Virus record (IMG/VR): IMGVR_UViG_3300029442_000007
Coordinates: 1 to 54,741 of that record
DNA length: 54,741 nucleotides
Reading direction: 5' to 3' (one strand)
From: a virus
Shown here piece by piece: positions 16,368-25,321 of this stretch; positions within the stretch are counted from its first letter, which is position 1; every line of letters starts with the position of its first letter. The position numbers and the translations under genes are program-made. The notes beneath the pieces were generated by a model. That model did not search any database, was not told the origin of the DNA, and saw only the letters and a list, made by a program, of their open reading frames with translations.

Positions 16368-17096
16368 ATGGGACATACTCGAATCGGGGTCATAGTAATC
16401 GCTTTTCTTTGCCTCTTTACAATCGGGGTCGTTTGTCCCGTTCTCGACCAGCCACGCAGGGACGAAAAAGCCCTCGTTGGAATCGTCCTCGACTCAATCA
16501 GTATCATCAAAAATCTCAATGAAGGACACAAAAAAGAAATCGACAAACTCAATTCAGAAATAAACTCAGTCAAGAAGGTCGACAAGAGGTGGAGACGCGC
16601 CTTCGCGATATATCAATTCTATGTTGATTGTGGTATGATTTACGAATACGCGTGGATTAACCCTCAATTCCTCTATGACTTTTTGCTCTACGGGGACAGA
16701 TACAGGAGTCTCGCGCCTGATTATGACTATGATACTCTCGACCCTGAGGGTCTCTACTGCTTGTGGACTTCAAGGGAAGGAAACTTCAATCCGTCTCGAT
16801 TTTTTATTTACGAAAACAAGAACAAGAAAAAAGGGAAAGACCGCTTCATAATGCAAATGAACTCCGTCCACTATGACGAGAAAGACCCTAAAAAAAATCT
16901 TTGGAGACGTGTCGAAGTTCTATATCCTCACTTGAAATCTCAATCGGATTGGAGTGTTGAAAAAAATGTCGCGGTGTGGTATCTCTGGTTAGGAGAACAG
17001 GCAAAGAGAAAAAATCCTGATACTTGCTGGAAAATCTATTGTAGAAGTCGGCAAGAATGCAAAGACCTATATTCGAGGGTGGTCGCTGTGAAATGA
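16368..17096 (+). CDS. Membrane-anchored transglycosylase-like protein
   Basis: This 242-aa protein has an N-terminal transmembrane helix (about 5-25), a short coiled coil, then a lysozyme-like region: LWTSREGNFNPSRF (candidate Glu137) and NVAVWYLWLGEQ. The part B protein at 40608 has the same layout with MWISAESGFN and NIVVWYLWLDKQ. It overlaps the VRR-NUC gene. Confidence 0.55.
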   Translation: MGHTRIGVIVIAFLCLFTIGVVCPVLDQPRRDEKALVGIVLDSISIIKNLNEGHKKEIDKLNSEINSVKKVDKRWRRAFAIYQFYVDCGMIYEYAWINPQFLYDFLLYGDRYRSLAPDYDYDTLDPEGLYCLWTSREGNFNPSRFFIYENKNKKKGKDRFIMQMNSVHYDEKDPKKNLWRRVEVLYPHLKSQSDWSVEKNVAVWYLWLGEQAKRKNPDTCWKIYCRSRQECKDLYSRVVAVK

Positions 17097-17410
17097 AAAA
17101 ACTCAATTTGAAATGTGTCGAACTGACTGAGACTGACATCAAACATCAGATTCGCGATTACTTGAGAGCGCGGAATATCTTTAATTTTCCCATTCTACAA
17201 ACTCTCGGCACTTACAAGGGAGCGCCTGACCGGATAATTTTCTTTAAGGGAAAGACTATTTGTTGTGAAATCAAGAAGCCTTCCGGAGTTCAATCGGAAT
17301 ATCAAAAACAATTTCAGGTAGACGTAGAGCGAAGCGGTGGAATCTATATCATAGCGAAAAGCCTTGACGACGTAATCTCAGCACTATCGAGGGTTGAAAG
17401 TGGACTATAA
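17093..17410 (+). CDS. VRR-NUC domain nuclease
   Basis: This 105-aa protein starts at the coupled ATG (17093). It carries the VRR-NUC core: GAPDRIIFF (Asp46) followed by CCEIKKPSG (Glu59, Lys61), then QFQVDVERSGGIY. Standalone phage members act on branched or flapped DNA. Its place between lysis and tape-measure genes is unusual; a role in packaging or DNA repair is possible. Confidence 0.8.
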   Translation: MKKLNLKCVELTETDIKHQIRDYLRARNIFNFPILQTLGTYKGAPDRIIFFKGKTICCEIKKPSGVQSEYQKQFQVDVERSGGIYIIAKSLDDVISALSRVESGL

Positions 17411-17921
17411 AACGAAGGCTCTTTTCATAGTCTCGGTCGGTCTCGCTGTCTCTTTGTATTTTAATTTTCAGAAGCCTCGAATCGAGAAGCAAACAATCAC
17501 CGACACAAAAGAGGTCGAGAAATGGAAAGCGCAATATAATTCGCTTCAAGAAAAATACACGCGAGATATATCTCGGAACGTAAAAACTACCTGTTTGACT
17601 CATATCGTTTATAATTCGTCAGGGGTGAAAGTCTCTGAGGACATATCGTCGGAGACCCTCGACCTCAGCAAGATAGACTCATCAAATACGTCGTCGTCAA
17701 CGACCACAATCACTACAGAAGGAAAGACAATTGAAAAGACAAAAGAGGTCGTCAAATATAAGAGGACTTCTATTTTTCTCGGCGGTTTTGAATCAGGACT
17801 TCTCTCTGACTATGGAATCCGGACGGGAATGTCTGTTGACGATTACAATTTCGACGTATCCTATGGAATCATACGAAAAGAACTTATCGTCGGCGCGACT
17901 ATAACGATTATAACGTGGTGA
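17400..17921 (+). CDS. Membrane-anchored protein, possible spanin-like
   Basis: The GTG at 17400 follows CGAGGGTTG and is preferred over a TTG at 17394. One N-terminal transmembrane helix (ALFIVSVGLAVSLYF) is followed by a coiled coil and a beta-rich end rich in Ser/Thr. The layout resembles i-spanins or u-spanins, and lysis genes are nearby, but no family match is clear. Confidence 0.5.
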   Translation: MDYKTKALFIVSVGLAVSLYFNFQKPRIEKQTITDTKEVEKWKAQYNSLQEKYTRDISRNVKTTCLTHIVYNSSGVKVSEDISSETLDLSKIDSSNTSSSTTTITTEGKTIEKTKEVVKYKRTSIFLGGFESGLLSDYGIRTGMSVDDYNFDVSYGIIRKELIVGATITIITW

Positions 17922-17928
17922 GGGAAAA

Positions 17929-18123
17929 ATGAATCGATTCAAAGCGAAATTGTTGATTCGTAGATTCAAAAAAGGATATTCTCCGGACTTAGATACTACG
18001 TCTGAGAAATCAAAAAAAAGGTCGGTCGAGGAAATCGTTTTGTATGGACTCTACAAACAATATCCGGACAAATCGAAAGTCCTTCCGTTCATTTATAGTA
18101 GAATTAAAATTGAGGTGTTGTAA
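17929..18123 (+). CDS. Small basic protein before tape measure, 64 aa
   Basis: This Lys/Arg-rich protein follows GAGGGAAAA and overlaps the tape-measure ATG by TAATG. Its position is where tail-assembly chaperones normally occur, but no chaperone motif or slippery site is seen. The role is inferred from position only. Confidence 0.55.
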   Translation: MNRFKAKLLIRRFKKGYSPDLDTTSEKSKKRSVEEIVLYGLYKQYPDKSKVLPFIYSRIKIEVL

Positions 18124-20153
18124 TGGCTGACGAGCAAACTCTAACAATAAAAATAAAAGTTGACGCGGACACGAAAAAGATTCAAGTCATAGAGGGCGAC
18201 TTGAAAAAGTTTCAGGACGCAGTCGATAGCGCAGGGAAAAAGTCCTCAGACGGAAGCAAGGGACTCTCGTCAATGGAGAAAAATCTCAACGCGTTGACTG
18301 AGCCTCTCGGTCTGAATCTTGCCGGATTCGCAGGGGTCGCCGGAGCAATCGGACTCGTTGCCGGAACGATTGCAGGTGGAATCTCGAAATGGGAAGAAGA
18401 AAAGAAACTGAATCGAGAGGTCGCTGGTGTTGTCAGCGGTCTCGGATTAAACTATGAACAATTGAAAGCGAGTATTGACTCAAACCTTGAAAGCCTCAAG
18501 TCAAATACTAAGTTCACCGACGAACAGATGAAAAATAGTTTCACTCAAGCGCTCAAATATACCGGAGACACTACTCAGGCATATAAGTTGCTACAAATAG
18601 CGCAGAACGTCTCCGTCGGAACAGGAAAGACCCTTGAGGAAGTAATGGGGACTCTCGGTTCTGCTATGAAAGGCGGAGAGCGGACGACTAAGATCCTATA
18701 TCAAGAGTTCGGAAAACTCGGAGTTCAGGGAAAAGACGTTTCCGAAATGATTGACAATCTCGGCAACGCATACAAGAACAACGCGAAGGACGAGCAGTCA
18801 ATCGCAAAGACTACTACTGAACTCAAAGAGGGTTGGGAGGATACCGCGTCCGCAATCGGAGAACAGGTTGTCCCTTCTCTCATAGAAGTCGGAGAAGTTT
18901 TGAAACCTGTTGTTATAGGATTTACTAATTTCATTGGTTTGGTCGTTACCGGATTTATGCAGATAACCGACGCAATCGTTCTCGCTGTTACGCAATGGAA
19001 AAACATATTCACAATGAATATCAAGGGAATGGAAAAGGCGAACGACGATTTCGTCAAGAAGTCAGCGAAAAGATGGAACGACTACGGGACGTCAGTCATT
19101 AAAGCCTCTGAGAGAATGAACTCCGGAAAACAAAAAACGGACAAAGACTATGGAAAGTTTCACGCAAAGACCCTCAAGGACGAACTCGGAGACGAGAAAC
19201 AATTCGGAAAAGAGAAAGACGACCTCGCGCGGAAACTTGACAAGATTCAACAGGAGAACGAGAAAAATAGTTATTCCGAAAGAATGAAACTTCTTGACGC
19301 GGAAGTCGTCAAATATCGGAAAGCCGGAGCGGACGAGAAAGATATTGTTCAGTATTACGAAGCGGAAAAAAAGAGAATCACTCTTGACGAGGAATCTCGG
19401 AAAGGAAAGGCAAAGAAAGAACTCGAAACAATAGAGGCTGACGACGCGAAAAGAACTTCAGAGGGTCAAATCAGGCTACTTAAAGAGTCTTACGATTCCG
19501 ACCTTGAAAATTATCGAAATCAGTTAAGCAATAAAGAACTTACTCAGGCTGAATATGATTCGATTAGACTTGCGCGAGAGAAAAAACTCTCCGCAAACAT
19601 TACCTCGATTTATCAGGCTGAGTTCGAAACTCAAATGTCAATCCTCTCGTCATTTATGGGGTCGTTGACTGGCGCGTTTGGAGAGGCGACCTCAGTCGGA
19701 AAAGCCTCGGCAATTGCTCAAGCGACTATTGATACTTATGCCGGAGCGAATAAAGCCCTCGCGACATATCCGCCTCCGTTTTCATTTATCGCGATGGCTA
19801 CCGCTATTACTGCCGGACTAATTAACGTTTCTAAAATCGCTTCAATTCCTCTTATGGCTGAGGGCGGAATCGTTTCAAAGGGACAGCAGTTTATCGCAGG
19901 TGAAGCCGGAAAGGAAGCAATCATTCCTCTCGATTCTCCGACAGGAAAAAAACTTCTCGGAAGTGGCAATTCAGGCGGAGTCAATATCGAAAGTATTCAA
20001 ATCCTTTTTCCGAACGTCAGCAGTTTTGATGATTGGTTGAAGGCAGACCCGAAAATAATCAAGGACGTCGTTGAAAGAAAAATACTTCAAGCCTTTAATC
20101 AATTGTCTAAAGAGGGAAAAATGACTTCCGTTTCAAAGGTGAATAATATATGA
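18123..20153 (+). CDS. Tail tape measure protein
   Basis: This 676-aa protein has a helical start (IKIKVDADTKKIQ), hydrophobic Gly/Ala segments (GVAGAIGLVAGTIAGGIS), a long charged coiled coil, and the typical C-terminal GEAGKEAIIPLD. By the usual about 0.15 nm per residue, the tail should be roughly 100 nm. It overlaps the next gene by ATGA. Confidence 0.85.
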   Translation: MADEQTLTIKIKVDADTKKIQVIEGDLKKFQDAVDSAGKKSSDGSKGLSSMEKNLNALTEPLGLNLAGFAGVAGAIGLVAGTIAGGISKWEEEKKLNREVAGVVSGLGLNYEQLKASIDSNLESLKSNTKFTDEQMKNSFTQALKYTGDTTQAYKLLQIAQNVSVGTGKTLEEVMGTLGSAMKGGERTTKILYQEFGKLGVQGKDVSEMIDNLGNAYKNNAKDEQSIAKTTTELKEGWEDTASAIGEQVVPSLIEVGEVLKPVVIGFTNFIGLVVTGFMQITDAIVLAVTQWKNIFTMNIKGMEKANDDFVKKSAKRWNDYGTSVIKASERMNSGKQKTDKDYGKFHAKTLKDELGDEKQFGKEKDDLARKLDKIQQENEKNSYSERMKLLDAEVVKYRKAGADEKDIVQYYEAEKKRITLDEESRKGKAKKELETIEADDAKRTSEGQIRLLKESYDSDLENYRNQLSNKELTQAEYDSIRLAREKKLSANITSIYQAEFETQMSILSSFMGSLTGAFGEATSVGKASAIAQATIDTYAGANKALATYPPPFSFIAMATAITAGLINVSKIASIPLMAEGGIVSKGQQFIAGEAGKEAIIPLDSPTGKKLLGSGNSGGVNIESIQILFPNVSSFDDWLKADPKIIKDVVERKILQAFNQLSKEGKMTSVSKVNNI

Positions 20154-20524
20154 CGTATATCCCTTCAATGAAAATCACAGACGGAATCACGACAATCCTT
20201 TTCGATTCCGCTCAGGGATTCACGAAGGTCGACGAACTTTCGAAAATCAAAGCGCGTTCTCAAGACGGGACTCTCTACACGTATCGGAAATACTTCAAAA
20301 GGACGTGGACGATTCCTCTCTTGACACTCGACAAGGTTTCGTCAGATCAATTCAATCAATGGTGGAGCGACGTCACTCTCTTGACTTTCTTTCCGGACAA
20401 CGTAAATGGTCCGTATCAGTCCTATATCATTTTAATCACAAACGACGCGCGACCTCTTTCTGTAATGTCAGAATATACGTGGGAGCAATTATTCGACGGA
20501 AGTCTCACGATTGAGGAAGTATGA
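20150..20524 (+). CDS. Tail-tip protein, distal-tail-like
   Basis: This 124-aa beta-rich protein follows the tape measure and overlaps both neighbours. Segments KKYFKRTWTIPLLTL-like (YFKRTWTIPLLT) and FDGSLTIEEV resemble small distal-tail components. The specific role is inferred from gene order. Confidence 0.55.
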   Translation: MTYIPSMKITDGITTILFDSAQGFTKVDELSKIKARSQDGTLYTYRKYFKRTWTIPLLTLDKVSSDQFNQWWSDVTLLTFFPDNVNGPYQSYIILITNDARPLSVMSEYTWEQLFDGSLTIEEV

Positions 20525-22230
20525 TTCCAGTCTCAAGTTATTTATTCAATATGATAAACTCTCAGATTAGTTCTCCGCGAACGTCTCTGATATTGAAAAA
20601 CTTCCCTCTCTATACTTGCGACGCGCTTCCGGACTTGAGTCCGTTGAAATGGAATGCCTCAAATATCGGCGCGAGTCCGTCGGTCGCAGGTGGAATCCTC
20701 TCCGTCTCAGTTCCTTCCGGATTCGGTTATTCAATGGCAATTTCGAATCCTTCTAATAACTCCGCAGGGACGATTCTACGATTCAAGGCTCAGTTCTCCG
20801 CAGACGCGGAAATGATTGTGATTCTCGACGACGGGGTAGTCGCGAAAGGATTCCAGTTCTACGCGAACTATTCCGGCGGTTCTCCGTCAATGATAGTCTG
20901 TCCGGTCTCGTCGGAGCAGTTCTCTCTCGACCTCACAGCACTCCACGAGTTCATAATTACTATAATCGGAAACACTTCGACACTCTACGTTGACGGAGTC
21001 CTCGCCATAACATCAATCATTCCGGACACGAGTTCCGGCGGACACGTTCAATTCGGTTTCAGTTCAGGCTCAGGGACTCAGTCAGTCGACCTCTATCCTG
21101 TTTTCTTGACTACGGATATTTCGAAATATGTCAAGACGTTCGGAAGTATTCAACGCAGGGGAGACGCGGTTATCTCCGGAGACATCACGACAGAGGTCGA
21201 CAACACTCTCGGAATATGGAATGACATTCTCAAAAACTCCGAAAAATATCTTGTCTTAGACTCTGAACTCAGATTGTTTTTCGAGGACTCGTCCGTTCCG
21301 CCTCCGCCGGAGTTTATAACCTTACAGAAAGGAAAACTCTCGACCGCGCGTTTCAATGATACTTATGTCGATATTGGAATCAAGGACAAGTTCTATTTTC
21401 TCGGAATCAAAAAGGTAGGGACAGACGTCTCTCCGGTCTCGTTCACTAACGTCAATCCGGCAGACCTTCTCTGGTCTCTTTTAACTACCTATGGCGGACT
21501 CGATTCGACCGCTTCGACTGCAAACGTCGACATTGACTATTCCGCGTGGTCGAATTGGAAAACATACTGCACGTCAATCTCAATAAAACTCTCCGCGGAG
21601 TTCAAAGGAGAGGACGTTTTGACACTTCTCCAGACTTACATCAAGACAACGAACTCGGCTGTCTATTGCGAGAACGACGGACGGATTCGCGTTATCTATT
21701 GGGGGAATGGCGGGGTCGTCCCTGTCTTTTCTATCAATGGTTCGAAACAGGTCAACGTTTCAATCGTGGACGTTGACTCGACCGACCTTTACAATCAACA
21801 GGAAGTATTCTACGGATACGACCCATTGTCTCAAACGTGGAGCGGAAGTCATATCGAAAATAACACGACGAGTCAGTCCGCTTATGGTATAATCCCTAAT
21901 ATAATTCAGGACGCGACCATTTGGCATTACAACAGCGCCTCAGCGCTCAATCTTGCGCAGAGACTTATCGTCGATACTGCGTTCCCTGCAAAGAGAGTCC
22001 AGATCAAGACAATGCTCTCCGGATTCCTTCTGCAAGTTTTCGACGGAATAACTCTGACGGACAGAGTCCTCGGATTGACCGGACAGGCTGTTCGTCTCGA
22101 ACAATTCACGTATGATACTGACAAACTCGAAGTCGTAGCAACGGGAAAACTTCTTGATTCGGGATTCACTAACTACCTGAAACTCGACGACACTATTCTC
22201 GGTATGCTTGACTCAAATCTTTTGCTCTAA
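20521..22230 (+). CDS. Tail-tip/baseplate hub protein, 569 aa
   Basis: It begins with a Ser-rich segment and a concanavalin-like jelly-roll (FYANYSGGSPSMIV, STLYVDGVLAITS), followed by a hub-like region (QRRGDAVISGDITTEVDN, LTTYGGLDS). Jelly-roll modules often bind carbohydrates, so it may combine hub and receptor-binding functions. Confidence 0.6.
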   Translation: MIPVSSYLFNMINSQISSPRTSLILKNFPLYTCDALPDLSPLKWNASNIGASPSVAGGILSVSVPSGFGYSMAISNPSNNSAGTILRFKAQFSADAEMIVILDDGVVAKGFQFYANYSGGSPSMIVCPVSSEQFSLDLTALHEFIITIIGNTSTLYVDGVLAITSIIPDTSSGGHVQFGFSSGSGTQSVDLYPVFLTTDISKYVKTFGSIQRRGDAVISGDITTEVDNTLGIWNDILKNSEKYLVLDSELRLFFEDSSVPPPPEFITLQKGKLSTARFNDTYVDIGIKDKFYFLGIKKVGTDVSPVSFTNVNPADLLWSLLTTYGGLDSTASTANVDIDYSAWSNWKTYCTSISIKLSAEFKGEDVLTLLQTYIKTTNSAVYCENDGRIRVIYWGNGGVVPVFSINGSKQVNVSIVDVDSTDLYNQQEVFYGYDPLSQTWSGSHIENNTTSQSAYGIIPNIIQDATIWHYNSASALNLAQRLIVDTAFPAKRVQIKTMLSGFLLQVFDGITLTDRVLGLTGQAVRLEQFTYDTDKLEVVATGKLLDSGFTNYLKLDDTILGMLDSNLLL

Positions 22231-22240
22231 GGGGGTCTCT

Positions 22241-22756
22241 ATGGGCTGGACAAATCTATCATTCGGATTCAATGAGGTTCTCGCCTCTGCAAAATTGAAT
22301 CTCTTACAGGACAATCTCGTCGCACTTGCGACCGGCGCTGTCGGAGCGCCTTCTATACAACATAATGCAATCACTACTCATACCGCTCAGGTTATTCGGA
22401 GCGACGATTTTTCCCTCAATGCGAGTTCCTACCTACAGCGGGCAGGTGGCGCGTTCTCTCTCATTACTTCCGGCGCTGTCATAATTTCCGTCCGGTCTAC
22501 GTGGAGAAGCAACGCGAACGCGAATATCTACGGGAGAATCAACAGGGACTCCGGAACTGAATATCGCGCTTTCGGCTCTATTCTTTCAAATGGCGCTCAG
22601 ACCCTCTTTCTCGGTGGTTCGGCTCTATTTACCGGACTCTCAGCAGGTTCTCACGATTTCGGATTCGAAGTCCGTTGCGATTCCGGACAGGCTCAGAATC
22701 TTTGTGGCTCTCTCGGAGAATGGTTTTGTTTCGAAATGTTCGGTTTGGAGGTTTAA
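22241..22756 (+). CDS. Tail fibre/appendage protein, 171 aa
   Basis: The ATG at 22241 follows AAGGGGGT. It begins with a short helical fibre-base (FGFNEVLASAKLNLLQDNLV), then a beta-sandwich rich in Gly/Ser. It lies after the hub and before the ATP-grasp gene. Host attachment is likely but not proven. Confidence 0.55.
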   Translation: MGWTNLSFGFNEVLASAKLNLLQDNLVALATGAVGAPSIQHNAITTHTAQVIRSDDFSLNASSYLQRAGGAFSLITSGAVIISVRSTWRSNANANIYGRINRDSGTEYRAFGSILSNGAQTLFLGGSALFTGLSAGSHDFGFEVRCDSGQAQNLCGSLGEWFCFEMFGLEV

Positions 22757-22757
22757 T

Positions 22758-24068
22758 ATGTCTCGGAAGTTCCTATTTCATAGCAGATTCGGCGGAGTCG
22801 GTCTCGCGAAAAAACTCGTCGACGAAGGGTATGAAGTAATACTCTTTACACCGGAAAAGAATGACGGACTCCGGTATGAAGGAATATGCGAGAAGGCGGA
22901 GACCATAGAAAAATGGGAGAAGTCCGCAGTCAAAGGAACGGACATATTCATATTCGATTCCGTCGGTCTCGGAGAATACTCCGACGAACTACGTTCAAAG
23001 GGTCATTTAGTATGGGGTGGCGGAAAGACTCAAGACCTTCTCGAAGTCGATAGAATCGGCGCGATTTCGTTTATGCAATCTTGCGGAGTCAAAGTTCCGC
23101 CGACGTGGGCTTTCAAAAACAAAAAGGACGCGACTGATTTCCTTCAGGAGTTCGAAGGGAAATACGTTTTCAAAGCCTGTGATGACGACCTCGCTTCGTC
23201 GACTACTCATATCGGAGAGAACTCCGCTGAAATGACGTCGTATATCAACGGGCTTGAGTATGACGGAAAGTTTATCCTTCAATCTTTCATTTCCGGAATC
23301 GAACTCTCGACGGAAGTATGGTTCAATGGAAACTCCGACCCTGTGAGTCCTTCGAATCATACTATCGAGACAAAGCGCTGTTGGTCTGGAGACGTCGGGG
23401 TGAATACCGGCTCACAAAGTTCTCTACAATGGGCGCACAAAGGACTCGACTCGAAAGCAATCACAGAGGGACTCGGAAAATGTTTCGCGCGTCTCAAGGA
23501 AATGAAATACGTCGGTTGTCTCGACATCAACGCAATCATCAACGAGGGCGGACTTTATTTCATAGAAAATACCGCGAGACACGGATATGGAGCGGTCTAT
23601 GCGCTTCTACAATTATTAGGAATGAAATACGGAGACCTGATTATAGGATTACTCGTCGACGGAATGAAGGAAATGCAAATCGCGAGAAACAAATATGGAA
23701 TGACAATTCGAGTTTCGAAATATCCGTATCCGTTAGAGCCGACTAAAAAGACAGCGAAGGCAGTCCGTCAGATTTTTGGATCTCTAACTCTCGGGGAGAG
23801 GATAGACATTCGGGACAATGGCGCGACTTATTGGCTTCTCGATTCTTACAAGGACGACGACGGGAAGTTTTATACCGCAGGTATAGACGGAATCATTCTC
23901 GAACTCGGAACATCAGCGCCGACGATAAAAGCCGGAGAGAAGTTCCTCTACGATATTCTGAAACGGACTCCGCCTGTCGGTGACGCGCAGTATAGAATCG
24001 ACTCATTCGAGAGAGCAAAGAAAAACATTCCGGTCATCAAGGCTCTCGGCTATGAGACAGCGACCTGA
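22758..24068 (+). CDS. ATP-grasp enzyme, PurD/GARS-like
   Basis: This 436-aa protein resembles phosphoribosylamine-glycine ligases: Rossmann-like start, VDRIGAISFMQSCGVKVPPT, the lysine strand KYVFKACDDD, and the metal-binding strand LYFIENTARHGYG. ATP-grasp enzymes join acids to amines through acyl-phosphates. Next to tail genes, the substrate may be a virion component or cell-wall precursor rather than purine. The ATG at 22758 follows TTGGAGG. Confidence 0.75.
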   Translation: MSRKFLFHSRFGGVGLAKKLVDEGYEVILFTPEKNDGLRYEGICEKAETIEKWEKSAVKGTDIFIFDSVGLGEYSDELRSKGHLVWGGGKTQDLLEVDRIGAISFMQSCGVKVPPTWAFKNKKDATDFLQEFEGKYVFKACDDDLASSTTHIGENSAEMTSYINGLEYDGKFILQSFISGIELSTEVWFNGNSDPVSPSNHTIETKRCWSGDVGVNTGSQSSLQWAHKGLDSKAITEGLGKCFARLKEMKYVGCLDINAIINEGGLYFIENTARHGYGAVYALLQLLGMKYGDLIIGLLVDGMKEMQIARNKYGMTIRVSKYPYPLEPTKKTAKAVRQIFGSLTLGERIDIRDNGATYWLLDSYKDDDGKFYTAGIDGIILELGTSAPTIKAGEKFLYDILKRTPPVGDAQYRIDSFERAKKNIPVIKALGYETAT

Positions 24069-24274
24069 GGACGTCAAAAGAGGGCTTTCCCTTGCCTCTA
24101 AGACGACGATATAGTCGGACTCCATACTCTCTATCGTTTCGAAATATGCCCTCGTTAAAACGAAACCTCACGCGTTTCAGAGGGGTCTCCGGATAAAATA
24201 AGCCTAAAAAAGACCGAAAATCTCGAATCCCTTCAATAATAAGCCTTTTTCCCTCGTAAAATAAAATGATTATT
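24069..24274. other. Spacer between late and early regions
   Basis: No convincing gene is seen on either strand. A possible stem GTTTCG/CGAAAC and several short imperfect hairpins are present, but no clear terminator with a T tract. An 85-codon antisense frame lacks a ribosome site. Confidence 0.5.
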
Positions 24275-24316
24275 TCAAGTAAAATACTTGACACTATTCT
24301 CTATATTTGCTATACT
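24275..24316 (+). promoter_or_regulatory. Early promoter with inverted-repeat operator, copy 1
   Basis: TCAAGT-N5-ACTTGA (24275-24291) overlaps the -35 TTGACA (24288-24293); after 17 bp comes TATACT (24311-24316). The same operator/promoter geometry recurs at 26503-26544. A repressor bound here would occlude the -35 box. No obvious repressor gene was identified. Confidence 0.8.
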
Positions 24317-24359
24317 TTCAATGGAACAGAACTAAAATCAGAAACAGGGAGAAAAGAAA

Positions 24360-24899
24360 ATGAAAAAGTCAAACGAAATAAAAGCAAAGGCAATCGTTAA
24401 GGAAATTGAAAATCTAATGTCGGACGATAAGATTGACGAACTTATTTCCTACCTCGACGTCAACACAACAAATCTCGTTATAGAGGCACTCCGGAAACTC
24501 TACGCGAACGATTTCAAAACTGACAATTGGAGAACGAACGCAGTTCTCCGCAATCTCTACAAGAAGCCGAACACGATTGAGGTCGGAATGGGCGCGACCG
24601 AATACCTCTACTCCGACTCTCACGCGTTCACGATTGTCTCTATATCGAAGTCCGGAAAGGAAATCACTCTCCAGAGGGACAATGCGACGAAAACAAATAT
24701 TAAAGACCTCAAGTTTCACGTCGGCGGATTTTCCTCTCACTGCTCGAATCAGTCAATTCAGAAATATACCTACACTCCGAATCCGAAAGGAGCAACTCAG
24801 AGGGCGCGTCTCACGTCTAAAGGTTGGGCGACAATAGGTTCTAAACGCGCGAACATTGCAATCAATGTCCGCCACGAATACTACGACTACAATTTCTAA
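24360..24899 (+). CDS. Early hypothetical protein, 179 aa
   Basis: It starts after GGGAGAAAAG as the first gene of the early promoter. A helical N-terminal half (LMSDDKIDELISYLD) is followed by a beta-rich middle (TIVSISKSGKEITLQRDNA) and a His/Asn/Tyr-rich end. I recognise no family. Being the first early gene, it may be a host-takeover or regulatory protein. Confidence 0.75.
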   Translation: MKKSNEIKAKAIVKEIENLMSDDKIDELISYLDVNTTNLVIEALRKLYANDFKTDNWRTNAVLRNLYKKPNTIEVGMGATEYLYSDSHAFTIVSISKSGKEITLQRDNATKTNIKDLKFHVGGFSSHCSNQSIQKYTYTPNPKGATQRARLTSKGWATIGSKRANIAINVRHEYYDYNF

Positions 24900-24906
24900 T
24901 ACCGAA

Positions 24907-24944
24907 ACTCCGGATTCGTCCGGAGTCCGCCGAGTACGTCGGCG
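24907..24944 (+). other. Two tandem hairpins between early genes
   Basis: ACTCCGGA-TTCG-TCCGGAGT (24907-24926) is a perfect 8-bp stem, and CGCCGA-GTACG-TCGGCG (24928-24944) a perfect 6-bp stem. No T tract follows. They may separate expression of the first early gene from the rest or stabilise mRNA ends. Confidence 0.6.
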
Positions 24945-24982
24945 CTTACGAGGTCAGACTTCAGATTCAAGGGAGAAAGAAA

Positions 24983-25237
24983 ATGGAAAAACTAATGAAG
25001 GCAGTCTCAGAGGCTTCAATGCGGTTGATTGCTCTCCATATCGAGAAGGACAATATCAAAGACGAATCAATCATCAATGCAATATGCGAGAACGCGAAAG
25101 AGTATATGAAGTCGTCTCTCGATTCGAAAGTCGAAGCGATATCTCTTTGCAGTTCTACCGGAGAACTCCGCGCGGTATTGGCGACGTTCTCTATCGAAGT
25201 CTATCAACACGCAATCAGCACTCCGGCGGTGAAATAA
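24983..25237 (+). CDS. Early hypothetical protein, 84 aa
   Basis: This helical protein follows AAGGGAGAAAG. It contains ALHIEKDNIKDESIINAICE and an Ala/Val-rich end. No family is recognised. Its stop overlaps the next ATG as TAATG. Confidence 0.65.
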   Translation: MEKLMKAVSEASMRLIALHIEKDNIKDESIINAICENAKEYMKSSLDSKVEAISLCSSTGELRAVLATFSIEVYQHAISTPAVK

Positions 25238-25320
25238 TGGATTTCGGATTCCTTCTCACAAGTCTCGTTTTTGTAATTCCGGTCGCGCTTCTCATATTTC
25301 AAGTATCAAAGGAGAATTAA
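25237..25320 (+). CDS. Single-span micro membrane protein, 27 aa
   Basis: The sequence is essentially one transmembrane helix (FLLTSLVFVIPVALLIF) and a short charged tail. Start and stop are coupled to both neighbours (TAATG before; the next ATG is 1 nt after the stop). Such phage micro-proteins can modulate membrane targets, but no function is shown. Confidence 0.6.
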   Translation: MDFGFLLTSLVFVIPVALLIFQVSKEN

Positions 25321-25321
25321 A

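Noticed and set aside
24037-24294. 85-codon antisense frame in the spacer after the ATP-grasp gene, considered as a repressor
   Set aside because: No ribosome site, no recognisable HTH, and it overlaps the end of a clear gene and the operator.
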